Source: CAIYUC01 sp963682005
GTDB lineage: Bacteria > Bacteroidota > Bacteroidia > Bacteroidales > FEN-979
Direction: 5' to 3'
NCBI GenBank assembly: GCA_963682005.1
Contig: OY820914.1
Location: 2,728,001 to 2,792,000, forward strand
Length of the DNA: 64,000 nucleotides
A program made the position numbers and the translations under genes. The stretch's first letter is position 1. Each line of letters starts with the position of its first letter. Below are positions 26,905 through 40,231 of the stretch, in pieces. A model generated the notes under the pieces. That model did not search any database, was not told the DNA's origin, and was given only the letters and a program-made list of their open reading frames with translations.

Positions 26905-27738
26905 ATGGCACGATTCTTAGTTTTATTTATCATTATCCTGTTCGCTTATGCGCTATACAGCATGTTCAGGAGAAAGAGCCCTGACGACAAGCAAAGCACC
27001 GGAACCAGTGAACCACGGTCCGGAGGAAAATACGGGAAATGGATCGGAGGTGGTCTTGGATGGGCGTTTGGAGGCCCGATCGGGGCCATCCTGGGCTTCG
27101 CGATGGGATCTATGTTCGATGGCACGACCGTGACCAGGACAGCTTACCGGGGAACAGCCCGTGGTGATTTTGCCATGAGCCTGCTCGTCCTTTCTGCCGC
27201 CGTTATGAAAGCGGATGGAAAAGTAGTAAAGTCAGAACTCGACTACGTAAGAAGCTTTTTTATCAGGCAGTTCGGACTTGAAGAAGCCGAACAGCTCATT
27301 CTTCACCTCAGAGAGATCATCAAACAGGAGATCAACATCCAGGATGTCAGCATCCAGATCGGTCAATACATGGACTATTCCTCCCGGCTGCAGCTTCTGC
27401 ATTTTCTTTTTGGTGTAGCGTCGGCTGATGGCCAGTACCATCCGGCAGAGGTTGATGTGATTGAAACGATCAGCGGCCTGATGAGTATCAGTCAGACAGA
27501 TTTCCACTCGATCAAAGCCATGTTCGTCAAGGATGTAAACAGTGCATACCAGATCCTGGAAATCACCCCTGATGCGACAAATGATGAAATAAAGAAAGCT
27601 TACCGTCGCCTGGCCATACAATATCATCCGGATAAAGTCAGTCACCTTGGCGAAGACATCAAAAAGGCGGCCACTGAAAAAATACAGAAGCTTAACGCCG
27701 CCTACGAGGAGATCAAAAAGCAAAGGGGAATGAAGTAA
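26905..27738 (+). CDS. TerB-like and DnaJ-domain membrane-anchored co-chaperone (DjlA-like)
   Basis: The 277-residue protein has one N-terminal membrane helix (MARFLVLFIIILFAYALYSM) and a glycine-rich segment that may insert in the membrane (GGGLGWAFGGPIGAILGFA). A TerB-like helical domain follows (about 90-205), then a C-terminal J domain containing the obligatory HPD in IQYHPDKVSH. This order matches DjlA, which stimulates DnaK at the inner membrane. Overall length is near E. coli DjlA (271 aa). It follows the saccharopine dehydrogenase gene closely, but no functional link is apparent. Confidence 0.88.
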   Translation: MARFLVLFIIILFAYALYSMFRRKSPDDKQSTGTSEPRSGGKYGKWIGGGLGWAFGGPIGAILGFAMGSMFDGTTVTRTAYRGTARGDFAMSLLVLSAAVMKADGKVVKSELDYVRSFFIRQFGLEEAEQLILHLREIIKQEINIQDVSIQIGQYMDYSSRLQLLHFLFGVASADGQYHPAEVDVIETISGLMSISQTDFHSIKAMFVKDVNSAYQILEITPDATNDEIKKAYRRLAIQYHPDKVSHLGEDIKKAATEKIQKLNAAYEEIKKQRGMK

Positions 27739-27862
27739 CCTGAGTCGGCAGTTGGCAATTGGCAGTCGGCAACCACGTTATTCCTGTCTTCAAATCTCAC
27801 AATTATTCCCAAAATGGTTTATTAGCCATATGCCTTCACAGGCATACAAACAAGCAGGTAAA

Positions 27863-28441
27863 CTATTTCCTTGAATATTTCCCCATCAGGTCACTTTTTG
27901 CAATGACATGATTTTCAATTTTTTTATGAAGATCCGCTGAACTAAGCCCTTCACGCTCATTGAGCATGATGTCAAGGGCAAAGATCTTGAAAAAATACCG
28001 GTGTGTACCTCCCGGGGGACACGGACCTGAATACTCCGTTTGGCCCATCCCGTTTATTCCTCCCCGGATCTCCTTAACCTCGTTGTTCCTGATGATGAAA
28101 TGTTCATTGAATTTTGTCACCGTAACCGGGATATTGTAAACAACCCAATGTACAAAAGTTCCCCGCAGAGCATCAGGATCGTCGCAAATGAGTGCAAAGC
28201 TTTTTGTTTCAGATGGGAAATCCGACCATTCTAAGGGCGGAGAAACATTGATCCCGTCGCAGGTGAACTTTGACGGGATCGTTTCATTTTGCATAAATGC
28301 TTTGCTTTGAATGTGCATGTCTTTCATTGGCTTGCTTTTTTTTTGATTCTGGGCAACAAGGCTCGATACCAGGCCAAAAGCAAAAAACCAGGGGAAGAGC
28401 GAGGCTGCCCAGATGATCAGTTTCACTTTTTTCATGGTCAT
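27863..28441 (-). CDS. YbhB/YbcL-type phosphatidylethanolamine-binding (Raf-kinase-inhibitor-like) protein
   Basis: The 192-residue protein has a signal peptide followed by the PEBP fold. It contains the ligand-pocket signatures FTCDGINVSPPLEWS, DDPDALRGTFVHWVVYNIP and GPCPPGGTHRYFFKIFALD. Bacterial members are periplasmic or cytoplasmic and of unclear ligand. The start codon lies 1 bp after the stop of the upstream cupredoxin gene, so the two form an operon; an alternative start MKK at 28435 is possible. Confidence 0.92.
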   Translation of the reverse strand: MTMKKVKLIIWAASLFPWFFAFGLVSSLVAQNQKKSKPMKDMHIQSKAFMQNETIPSKFTCDGINVSPPLEWSDFPSETKSFALICDDPDALRGTFVHWVVYNIPVTVTKFNEHFIIRNNEVKEIRGGINGMGQTEYSGPCPPGGTHRYFFKIFALDIMLNEREGLSSADLHKKIENHVIAKSDLMGKYSRK

Positions 28442-28442
28442 G

Positions 28443-29066
28443 TCAGAGTTTAAAGACCTTCTCTATATACTTCCTGTTGTGATTATCGAGGAATTGCAGA
28501 ATAAGTTCACCCCGCGGATAATCTGACAGGTTAAAAGTCACATCGGATATTCCGGGACTGGAAGTAAAACTCAATCCTCCCAACACCCGGCCGGAAAGAT
28601 CGAAAATGACAAGAGTCCTGATGAATGAATCATCCGACTGTACCCTGATATGAAGGTTGTCTACGAAGGCATTGGGATATACATGAATCTGAACATACGG
28701 AGGCACTTCGCTGATTCCGAGGGGGATTACAGTGAATGTCCCGGTCATTCCCATGGCGAAATGCGGAGTGCATTTATAGGCGTAGGTTCCGATCACTGCA
28801 GGAATGTATTCGAAAAAAATACTGTTGGAATTAATCGGCTGATCCCAGGTTGCTGCCCCGGCCGGAACGGTGATCGAGGTTGTAGTATGTGAACCGCTTT
28901 TCCATTCCCATTCAATGGTATCACCGATCTTTACGGTTGGAATAGTTGATGGAGAAAAAGAGAAGTCCTGAACATCAATATGGTATTTGGTGGCAATTGA
29001 ATTGCTGTGAAAAATGGCAACAAACCAAAGTACCAGGATAAGTGTATATGTTAGTTTCTTTTTCAT
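28443..29066 (-). CDS. Cupredoxin-domain protein with T9SS sorting domain
   Basis: The 207-residue exported protein has a plastocyanin/azurin-like domain with the complete type-1 copper set: H60 (GSH), C99, H102 and M107 in YKCTPHFAMGM. The C-terminal about 80 residues, starting IHVYPNAF, form a T9SS type A sorting domain, so the copper protein is exported to the cell surface. The PEBP gene follows directly. A near-consensus promoter is at 29095-29125. It probably carries electrons or copper at the surface; the partner is unknown. Confidence 0.88.
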   Translation of the reverse strand: MKKKLTYTLILVLWFVAIFHSNSIATKYHIDVQDFSFSPSTIPTVKIGDTIEWEWKSGSHTTTSITVPAGAATWDQPINSNSIFFEYIPAVIGTYAYKCTPHFAMGMTGTFTVIPLGISEVPPYVQIHVYPNAFVDNLHIRVQSDDSFIRTLVIFDLSGRVLGGLSFTSSPGISDVTFNLSDYPRGELILQFLDNHNRKYIEKVFKL

Positions 29067-29094
29067 ATCGAAATTAATTTAGATTAAATTAATA

Positions 29095-29125
29095 CAAATA
29101 TACGACACCTTATTCCTGAAATCAA
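29095..29125 (-). promoter_or_regulatory. promoter of the cupredoxin-PEBP operon
   Basis: On the minus strand a TTG core (29123-29125, as CTTG) is followed after 20 bp by TATATTTG (29095-29102). The start codon lies about 29 bp downstream. Confidence 0.7.
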
Positions 29126-29130
29126 GTTTT

Positions 29131-29161
29131 TTTGCCCGCAGTGAATAAATTCTTAATTTTC
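29131..29161 (+). promoter_or_regulatory. promoter of the fucosidase gene
   Basis: TTTG at 29131-29134, 19 bp, then TAATTTTC at 29154-29161 (one mismatch to TAnnTTTG). It is back-to-back with the promoter at 29095-29125, giving a compact divergent control region. Confidence 0.6.
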
Positions 29162-29195
29162 GGGTTCCAATTACAGATTAATAAATTCTCCTGAT

Positions 29196-30584
29196 ATGAA
29201 AAACTGCCTGTTTTTATTTCTTCTCGCAATGTTGTCGTCGAATTCACTTTGCCAGGAAAAGCCGAACCCTTCTGACCGGGAGACCGATCCAGTCATCATT
29301 CAGAAGCTGGAGCAATGGAAGGACCGTAAGTTCGGATTACTGATGCATTGGGGACCATACAGCCAGTGGGGAATTGTGGAATCCTGGTCGATCTGTTCGG
29401 AAGATGAACCCTGGTGTTCGAGGAACATCAAGAACTATAATGATTATTGCAGGAAATATATGAAGCTGAAAGAAACATTCAATCCAACCCGTTTTGATCC
29501 TTCAAAGTGGGCAATAGCTGCAAAATATGCCGGTATGCAATATGTGGTATTCACAACAAAACACCATGACGGGTTTTGTATGTTTGATACGAGGCTTACA
29601 GATTACCGGATAACGGATGCCGGCTGTCCTTTTCATTCTGATCCCCGGGCAGATGTTGCAGCGGAAATTTTTAAATCCTTCAGGGAGGAAGGCTTCTGGG
29701 CAGGCGCTTACTTTTCAAAGCCGGACTGGCACTCGAATGATTACTGGGCCGAGGAATGGGCGACACCGACCCGTAATGTTAACTATGATATAAAAAAACA
29801 TCCGGACCGTTGGAAGAATTTCAGCAAATATACTTACAATCAAATAGAAGAGCTGATGACCCGATATGGCAAACTTGACATTCTATGGCTTGATGGGGGA
29901 TGGGTTTGCCCGCAAAACAACCAGGATATAGATATGCCTGGGATTGCAAAAATGGCAAGGAAGGCACAACCGGGGATATTGATCGTCGACAGGACCGTAG
30001 CCGGCAAGTACGAAAACTACCGGACCCCTGAACAGGAAGTTCCCGAAAAGCCGCTCGACTACCCCTGGGAAACTTGTATGACCATGGCAACATCCTGGTC
30101 ATATGTTCCGGATGATGTTTACAAGCCTGCAAATAAAATAATTCACCTGCTTGTTGATATTGTTGCAAAAGGGGGAAACTTCCTCCTGAATATAGGTCCT
30201 TCTCCTTCCGGGGAATTCTCCGATACAGCTTATGCAAGACTAAGAGAGATAGGTGACTGGATGAAAATAAATGGTGAGGCGATATACAAGACCAGGCCTG
30301 TTGATCCATACAAAAGCGGAAAGGTTTGCTTTACTTCCCTTCCGGATGGGAAGATTTTTGCCATCTACCTTGCAGAACCCGGTGAAAAAATGCCTGCCGA
30401 GATCCATGTCGAAGGATTTCAACCGGTCACCACATCAACCATCCAGGTTGTTGGTGTAAAGGGAAATCTGAGGTGGAAGCAGGCAGGAAACGGATTCGTC
30501 ATTTCTGTTCCGGCAAACATCAGAAAAAACCCACCCTGTAAACATGCCTGGGCATTCAGGATTAACATGGATAACCGCGATTGA
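29196..30584 (+). CDS. Exported alpha-L-fucosidase, GH29
   Basis: The 462-residue enzyme removes alpha-linked L-fucose from glycans. A signal peptide ends near SLCQ. GH29 hallmarks are FGLLMHWGPYSQWG, the TTKHHDGFCMFDT segment and the nucleophile D233 in DILWLDGGWV. A small C-terminal beta-sandwich follows the barrel (from about residue 360). With the GH27 and GH3 enzymes in this window it suggests growth on fucose- and galactose-bearing glycans, although no SusCD locus is present. Confidence 0.93.
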   Translation: MKNCLFLFLLAMLSSNSLCQEKPNPSDRETDPVIIQKLEQWKDRKFGLLMHWGPYSQWGIVESWSICSEDEPWCSRNIKNYNDYCRKYMKLKETFNPTRFDPSKWAIAAKYAGMQYVVFTTKHHDGFCMFDTRLTDYRITDAGCPFHSDPRADVAAEIFKSFREEGFWAGAYFSKPDWHSNDYWAEEWATPTRNVNYDIKKHPDRWKNFSKYTYNQIEELMTRYGKLDILWLDGGWVCPQNNQDIDMPGIAKMARKAQPGILIVDRTVAGKYENYRTPEQEVPEKPLDYPWETCMTMATSWSYVPDDVYKPANKIIHLLVDIVAKGGNFLLNIGPSPSGEFSDTAYARLREIGDWMKINGEAIYKTRPVDPYKSGKVCFTSLPDGKIFAIYLAEPGEKMPAEIHVEGFQPVTTSTIQVVGVKGNLRWKQAGNGFVISVPANIRKNPPCKHAWAFRINMDNRD

Positions 30585-30608
30585 TTTTGAGCCTGAACAG
30601 CTCTGATT

Positions 30609-31430
30609 TTACTGGGTTAAAACAACACTTGTCATTGAAAGTGATCCGCCGATGATTCGTTCACAGCGAAAGGAAAATGATTCATTGTCATTTTTACAGC
30701 CGGCAAGGTATATTAAAGGAAGAAAGTGTTCAGCCGACCGGACCGATAACTCAGCGATCTCCCCTAATGACCGATAGTCCAGCAGTTCATCAATGCGGTT
30801 TTCGCGGAGACACATTTTTACCCATTCCTCGAATTCCTGGGCCCACGGGTATTTTTCGTCCGAGAATCCATTTTCTGTCCATAGAAGCCTGGGAAGGTTG
30901 TGAACGATATTCCCACTGCATAGAATAAGTACATTTTTTTCACGCAGAACCTTAAGGTCTTTTGCAAGCGCAAGATGATCATTCGCATTTTTGAACCGGT
31001 CGAGGCTCAACTGGACAACGGGAATGTCTGCTGCAGGATACATTTGCCTGAGTACTGCCCATGTCCCGTGATCCAATCCCCAGGTAAACAGGTCAGAACT
31101 TACCTGTGTACTTTTGGCCAGTTGTTTTATCTGCGAAGCAAGACCGGGTGACCCGGAGGCCGGATATACCTCGTGAAATAAAATTTCCGGAAACCCATAA
31201 AAATCGTGAATCGTTTGAGGTTCAAACATGGCCGTTACCTGTGTCCCTTTTGTTTCCCAATGTGCAGAAATAGCCAGGATGGCTGCAGGTCGGGGAATTT
31301 CCTTTGCAATTTCCTTCCAGGCATGCGTAAATTCATTATCGTCGATGGCATTCATCGGAGAACCATGACCGATAAAAATTGCTGGAAGCATGAGCTCTTG
31401 TTTGGATTTTTCAAACGCATTTACAGGCAA
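30609..31430 (-). CDS. YgiD-type extradiol dioxygenase (4,5-DOPA dioxygenase family)
   Basis: The 273-residue protein belongs to the LigB-like class III extradiol dioxygenase family. Metal-ligand histidines are visible in IGHGSPMNA (H22), ISAHWET (H57) and WGLDHGTW, with a further His in AEHFLPLIY. The family opens catechol rings of DOPA-like substrates using a non-heme metal. The gene is alone: the next upstream feature on this strand is more than 300 bp away, and the fucosidase gene is convergent. Physiological substrate unknown. Confidence 0.9.
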   Translation of the reverse strand: MPVNAFEKSKQELMLPAIFIGHGSPMNAIDDNEFTHAWKEIAKEIPRPAAILAISAHWETKGTQVTAMFEPQTIHDFYGFPEILFHEVYPASGSPGLASQIKQLAKSTQVSSDLFTWGLDHGTWAVLRQMYPAADIPVVQLSLDRFKNANDHLALAKDLKVLREKNVLILCSGNIVHNLPRLLWTENGFSDEKYPWAQEFEEWVKMCLRENRIDELLDYRSLGEIAELSVRSAEHFLPLIYLAGCKNDNESFSFRCERIIGGSLSMTSVVLTQ

Positions 31431-31758
31431 TTCCTGCTCAGGAGAAAACTTTATTCGGTTTTTATTATGATGCCTGCAGCAAGGAATCGCACTAATCCTG
31501 TATATAATAATTCGTGCAAGTTATGTAAAAGTTATAAGAAATCCAAGAACAAACCGGTTTATTTTCAGAAAAAATTCAAATAGGAGAAAAAACCGGATAT
31601 TCTTTTTTCAGATTTTTTTCCGTAGTTTTATCCTGAGGCAATTAAAATCGGGAATTATGAATGCAGATGCTACCCCGATCGTTTTCAACTCAGGGTGGTT
31701 AACTAACAGAATATCCGAACCGGTGGTTAATTCTTATGCAGGTATGGCATTCCTGGCA
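31431..31758. other. gene-free gap between the dioxygenase and porin genes
   Basis: I see no supported gene, promoter or clear terminator in these 328 bp. A plus-strand frame that starts inside the gap at 31657 is mostly antisense to the porin gene and is treated as spurious. Confidence 0.6.
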
Positions 31759-33681
31759 TCAATCGTGAAAATTCCAGTTCAGCCCAAATTTAAATCCAGC
31801 ATCCTGCATAGGATAATGAGGTACCATAAAATATTCGTGGCCCATGAAACTGGAATTAAAATGCGAATACATCAGGAAGATCCGGGCTCTCTGGATCTTT
31901 ACATTGACAAAGATATCCATATAAAGATAATTTCCAATCTGGATGTTATCCTGCTGATAGAAAGAGCGTGTTGCTGGCATATAACCATTTCCAGCGTAAG
32001 CAGAATTATAGAAAAGTGTGATCCCAGGTTGAAGCGTGGCCGCTTTGTGAAACAGCTCCTCGGTGAAGTAGATGGTCAGATTCCCAATAAATGCAGGAAG
32101 ACGAAGGGCATTTGTCCCCTGCACTGTCTGGTACGCAAACTGGCCTTTGAATTTGAATTTCCAAAGATCAATTTCTTCGTTAAGGTAAGTATACAGGTAA
32201 CCAAACTGGGTATTGTATTGTTGCGGAATGGCGGCGGTATCAAGATAAACAAAATGATTGATCCGGCTCATGTTGAACCCGGCTTCAATTTTATGGAAAC
32301 GATAAGCGAACCCACCGGCGAATATACTTTGTTTATTCCAGGATGTATCCCATTTAAAATTATTCCCCTCGTAATGTTCATAGAACCACTCCGGTTTCTG
32401 ATATTGGAAAAGGCCATTAAGGATAATGACACCTGCATTCCTTTTCAGTGATCCGATGGTTTGTCCGAGATTTGCCTTTAACTGAAAATCACCCTCGTTA
32501 TAATCCCCCAGGACATAATCTCCATGAGCGTTTAGCAGAAGTGATGAATAAGGATGAAAGGAGATATCCACTGCTGGGATGTATTGAAGGAAATACTTCC
32601 TGGTTTCCTTTATTGAAACAACCGAATAGAGTTGTTTGATCCTGGCCTGCAATTGAAGCAATCTGTATTTTTTATCCTTGTTGTAGCTTGGATTCGTCCA
32701 GTTCACTTCATTCGTGATCCTGATCACATTAATGGAATCGGTGGTTTGAAGGCTATCCAGGTATATATTCTCATAGAATCCTGATTTTGGATTTCCATCA
32801 AGATAATTCTGGACCTGACGGTTATATTCAAAGCTGTAGGACAATCTGCCAAGTTCGGTCCTTTTTTTCAGGACGAGGGTGGTGTCAGCTGATGACCTGG
32901 GATGACGGGTAAGGTCGAAATAGTGTTTCATGAAGAACCCGTTTTCTCTGACTCTGTTTACGGCACTTGCAAGATTGACTGAAATGATCTGGCGGTTCTT
33001 TTCCAGGTTCTCCGTAAAAATGGAATCATCCTGGATGCCACCATTCTCGTTATTTCTGATTCTGTTGACGAGAAAGTTTGCAATAACCCCATAGCGCCGG
33101 TCTTTTGTGAAGTATTGTGCTGTTACATAGAAGTTGATCTGGTTGGTGCGTTGTTTTTGGTATGCCCCGGGGGAATTGAACGCCCGGAAATCAAATCCGA
33201 TATTCAGGGCCCTGTAAACATTCCGGCTGAAGAGGACACGGAAGTAGGTTTCCTTTTTTGCACCCTGTATATAGGTAAGTTCCGTGTAGTCCTTGATCAC
33301 TTTATAATACCTGACAGAATCATTTTGGAAGAGATAGTTATCAAACGTATGAATACCGAAGTTAAAACCGCTCGACTGCGTAAAGGGGAATGGTGCGAGC
33401 AGAAGGCTTGCTGAGCCAATGTTTCCGAGCGTTGCATAAAACCGAGATGATCTGAAAAGGGGATCATAATTCTGGCTGCCTGTAATGGCAGTATCAGCAG
33501 AGGTGAGGTTGAGTCTTCCGAATTTTTCAAAGTCATTGTGAAAGTAATAGACAAGGGTGGAATCGAACTTTGGGGTTGATTTTATCAATGAATCGGCCGG
33601 ATTCCCGGAGGCATGCAGGAAAAGGGAGGAAAGAACGAGGAGTAAAGCAAGGAGGAATTTTATAAACTCTTTATGCAGCAT
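31759..33681 (-). CDS. Putative porin, Porin_10 family
   Basis: The 640-residue protein has a signal peptide (MLHKEFIKFLLALLLVLSSLFLHA) followed by a long series of amphipathic beta-strands without a plug domain. Sequence features such as FYATLGNIGSAS and the many aromatic-ended strands match the Bacteroidota 'putative porin' family (Porin_10), thought to form outer-membrane channels. Length is typical (about 600-650). It lies upstream of the rRNA operon on the same strand but is separated from it by the rrn terminator. Confidence 0.85.
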   Translation of the reverse strand: MLHKEFIKFLLALLLVLSSLFLHASGNPADSLIKSTPKFDSTLVYYFHNDFEKFGRLNLTSADTAITGSQNYDPLFRSSRFYATLGNIGSASLLLAPFPFTQSSGFNFGIHTFDNYLFQNDSVRYYKVIKDYTELTYIQGAKKETYFRVLFSRNVYRALNIGFDFRAFNSPGAYQKQRTNQINFYVTAQYFTKDRRYGVIANFLVNRIRNNENGGIQDDSIFTENLEKNRQIISVNLASAVNRVRENGFFMKHYFDLTRHPRSSADTTLVLKKRTELGRLSYSFEYNRQVQNYLDGNPKSGFYENIYLDSLQTTDSINVIRITNEVNWTNPSYNKDKKYRLLQLQARIKQLYSVVSIKETRKYFLQYIPAVDISFHPYSSLLLNAHGDYVLGDYNEGDFQLKANLGQTIGSLKRNAGVIILNGLFQYQKPEWFYEHYEGNNFKWDTSWNKQSIFAGGFAYRFHKIEAGFNMSRINHFVYLDTAAIPQQYNTQFGYLYTYLNEEIDLWKFKFKGQFAYQTVQGTNALRLPAFIGNLTIYFTEELFHKAATLQPGITLFYNSAYAGNGYMPATRSFYQQDNIQIGNYLYMDIFVNVKIQRARIFLMYSHFNSSFMGHEYFMVPHYPMQDAGFKFGLNWNFHD

Positions 33682-33797
33682 CTGGGGTTACGTAATGAGT
33701 TGTAAAGGTAATAAAATTACAGAACAGGGGAGGGGGCAGAGGGATGAAAATCATAATCCTTGCAGGTAGTGGAGGTATCGGAAAGGTACATGGGTGC

Positions 33798-33832
33798 AAA
33801 AAAAAATCCCCCGTGATTTCTCAGGGGGGATT
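33798..33832 (-). terminator. rRNA operon terminator
   Basis: The stem AATCCCCC (33805-33812) / GGGGGATT (33825-33832) is flanked on its left by a run of A that becomes a T-tract on the minus strand. It lies about 10 bp past the 3' end of 5S rRNA. Confidence 0.9.
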
Positions 33833-33841
33833 AGAAAAGAT

Positions 33842-33950
<109 letters not shown>

Positions 33951-34044
33951 GATCTTTTGTAATGAAAACCAGAGTCATCATTACAATACCTTATGACATA
34001 TATATGAAAGAAAATACGATGTTTTGATATTAAATTATCATTGT

Positions 34045-36952
<2,908 letters not shown>

Positions 36953-37125
36953 TCTTATTCTTTGTACGGATACAATGGCTGTATCCATATTATAAAGGAT
37001 ATAATGTTAATTTAATAACTAACTGTCGTATTTTCTTTCAATATGTCAAAGAACGTGAAGGTTTACTGTGAATTTTATCAAACGGATGGTCACATACACA
37101 TTTGATTTAAAATTCACACCTATTG

Positions 37126-37199
37126 TGGAGAATAAGGGAGTCGAACCCTTGACCCCCTGCGTGCAAGGCAGGTGCTCTGGCCAACTGAGCTAATTCCCC
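37126..37199 (-). tRNA. tRNA-Ala(TGC)
   Basis: The minus-strand 74-nt sequence folds as a cloverleaf. Acceptor arms GGGGAAT and ATTCTCC pair with one G-U, the anticodon loop CTTGCAC gives anticodon TGC, and a GTTCGA T-loop is present. CCA is not encoded. It lies in the 16S-23S spacer. Confidence 0.96.
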
Positions 37200-37214
37200 A
37201 AAATCGATTTCATG

Positions 37215-37288
37215 TAGTCCCGGGCAGAGTTGAACTGCCGACCCCTACATTATCAGTGTAGTGCTCTAACCAACTGAGCTACGGGACT
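37215..37288 (-). tRNA. tRNA-Ile(GAT)
   Basis: The minus-strand 74-nt sequence has perfect acceptor arms AGTCCCG / CGGGACT, anticodon loop CTGATAA (anticodon GAT) and a GTTCAA T-loop. CCA is not encoded. It precedes tRNA-Ala in the 16S-23S spacer, the standard order. Confidence 0.96.
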
Positions 37289-37293
37289 GAACT

Positions 37294-37325
37294 GAATTAC
37301 GAATTACGAATTACGAATTACGAAT
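37294..37325. repeat. heptamer repeat inside the rRNA operon spacer
   Basis: Four copies of the heptamer GAATTAC/AATTACG lie between tRNA-Ile and 16S, 6 bp upstream of tRNA-Ile in the direction of transcription. It is the reverse complement of the repeat at 173-200. Confidence 0.75.
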
Positions 37326-37494
37326 GTTAAACGATCATCGAGATTAATAATAGGTAACCGTTAATCCTTTAGCTCTGTGGTTTAGTACACTGAGCTCGTT
37401 TTGGGCTGACTTTCGTCAGTAAACAATAATGAAGTAAGCAGCATAGTAACAAATATCGATTCCGGATATTCGCGGAACCATAACAAATCATCTC

Positions 37495-39018
<1,524 letters not shown>

Positions 39019-39164
39019 TTGTAAAATGTATAAATTTGATTCCTCAAGATTTGTTAATCATCAAAGTAAATTTGACAAGATATTTGTTACTAGGCTTACT
39101 TCAGACTTTCAAAGAACTTTATTTGTTCTCCCGTTTCCGGGTTTGTTTTTTTAATTTCGGACTG

Positions 39165-39195
39165 CAAAAGTACACCCTTTTTTTTAATCTCCAAA
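39165..39195 (-). promoter_or_regulatory. rRNA operon promoter
   Basis: On the minus strand TTTG (39192-39195) is followed after exactly 19 bp by TACTTTTG (39165-39172), a full consensus match about 147 bp before 16S. A second -7-like TATTTTTG at 39322-39329 with a weaker TTG 18 bp away may be an additional upstream promoter. The rest of 39019-39420 is AT-rich leader with no gene. Confidence 0.75.
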
Positions 39196-39465
39196 ATTTT
39201 ATTCGAAAATTTGTAAAAAAAGTTTCAACATTTCATTCCAAAGTGATTAAATCCCTTTGGAAGGTCAATGTTTTTGCAGCTTTTCAAGAAACGAACCCCA
39301 ATTATTTACGAATTGGGAGTGCAAAAATACAAAGTAATTTTAAACTACAATGAATTTTTTCACTTTTTTTTTATTTTCATCTTGTCGCTTTTCTTTTAAC
39401 CCCTCTGTATTAGATATTTTCGTTAATTTTGTAGCACAAATAATTTTTTAACCAGGCTGAATCAC

Positions 39466-40146
39466 ATGATTTTATTTTCCCGGGAAATGATAAAACCAAG
39501 ATACCTTTTATGGATAGTACTTCTCCATTTTGCCATCGTTTCTTCCTCTTTGTACGCTCAAACTGAGAGTGCTACCCAGCCCGTCAGCAATCCTGACGGA
39601 TTCTGGCACAGGATCTCCGTGGGCGGGAACATCGGGTTCCAGTTCGGATCCATGACCGGCATCATCATTGCCCCGGAAGTAAAGCTCCGCCTGGTCGATC
39701 AGCTCTATATGGGACTTGGTTTTACCTATGAATACAATCACTACAAAAATTATTACATCTACCTTGATACTGCAACAAATCAGAGCGAATACCGGAATTT
39801 CGACCTCAATATCTATGGAGGCCGGATCTTCTTCCGCTATTACCTTTCCAGTCTCTTCGATAATTTCCTCGGCAATATCTTTATTCATACGGAATACGAA
39901 TACCTGACCTACACACGACCATATAAGTATGACCCTTCAGGCATGATCATCGATCCGTATTACAATACTTACATTGAGCAAAAGGAGCGGGTAGAAGTAA
40001 ACAGCCTTTTTATCGGCGGTGGGTATATGCAGCCGATCGCAGGAAAAGCATACATGGATCTCATGATCCTGTTCAACCTGAATGATTCCTATAACTCACC
40101 CTATGCCAACCCGCTTTTCAGGATCGGGTTCGGGGTGGGGTTATAA
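39466..40146 (+). CDS. Outer-membrane beta-barrel protein, unknown function
   Basis: The 226-residue protein has a signal peptide (ending SSLYAQ) and then alternating amphipathic strands rich in Tyr, Phe and Gly, ending FRIGFGVGL, as in small outer-membrane barrels. A second start (MIKPRYLLW, at 39487) gives a more compact signal peptide and is equally likely. A -7 motif TAATTTTG lies at 39424-39431. No specific family is recognised. Confidence 0.75.
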   Translation: MILFSREMIKPRYLLWIVLLHFAIVSSSLYAQTESATQPVSNPDGFWHRISVGGNIGFQFGSMTGIIIAPEVKLRLVDQLYMGLGFTYEYNHYKNYYIYLDTATNQSEYRNFDLNIYGGRIFFRYYLSSLFDNFLGNIFIHTEYEYLTYTRPYKYDPSGMIIDPYYNTYIEQKERVEVNSLFIGGGYMQPIAGKAYMDLMILFNLNDSYNSPYANPLFRIGFGVGL

Positions 40147-40231
40147 TGGTGACCGACAGTTTCCCATCGCAAATTTCAAGTACCCCCTTTACCTATTATA
40201 TCCAGTATTCCCGAGATTATCCAGGCAATGT

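Noticed and set aside
31657..32451. 264-residue plus-strand frame opposite the porin gene
   Set aside because: Almost all of it is antisense to the well-supported Porin_10 gene, and the translation shows no recognisable domain.
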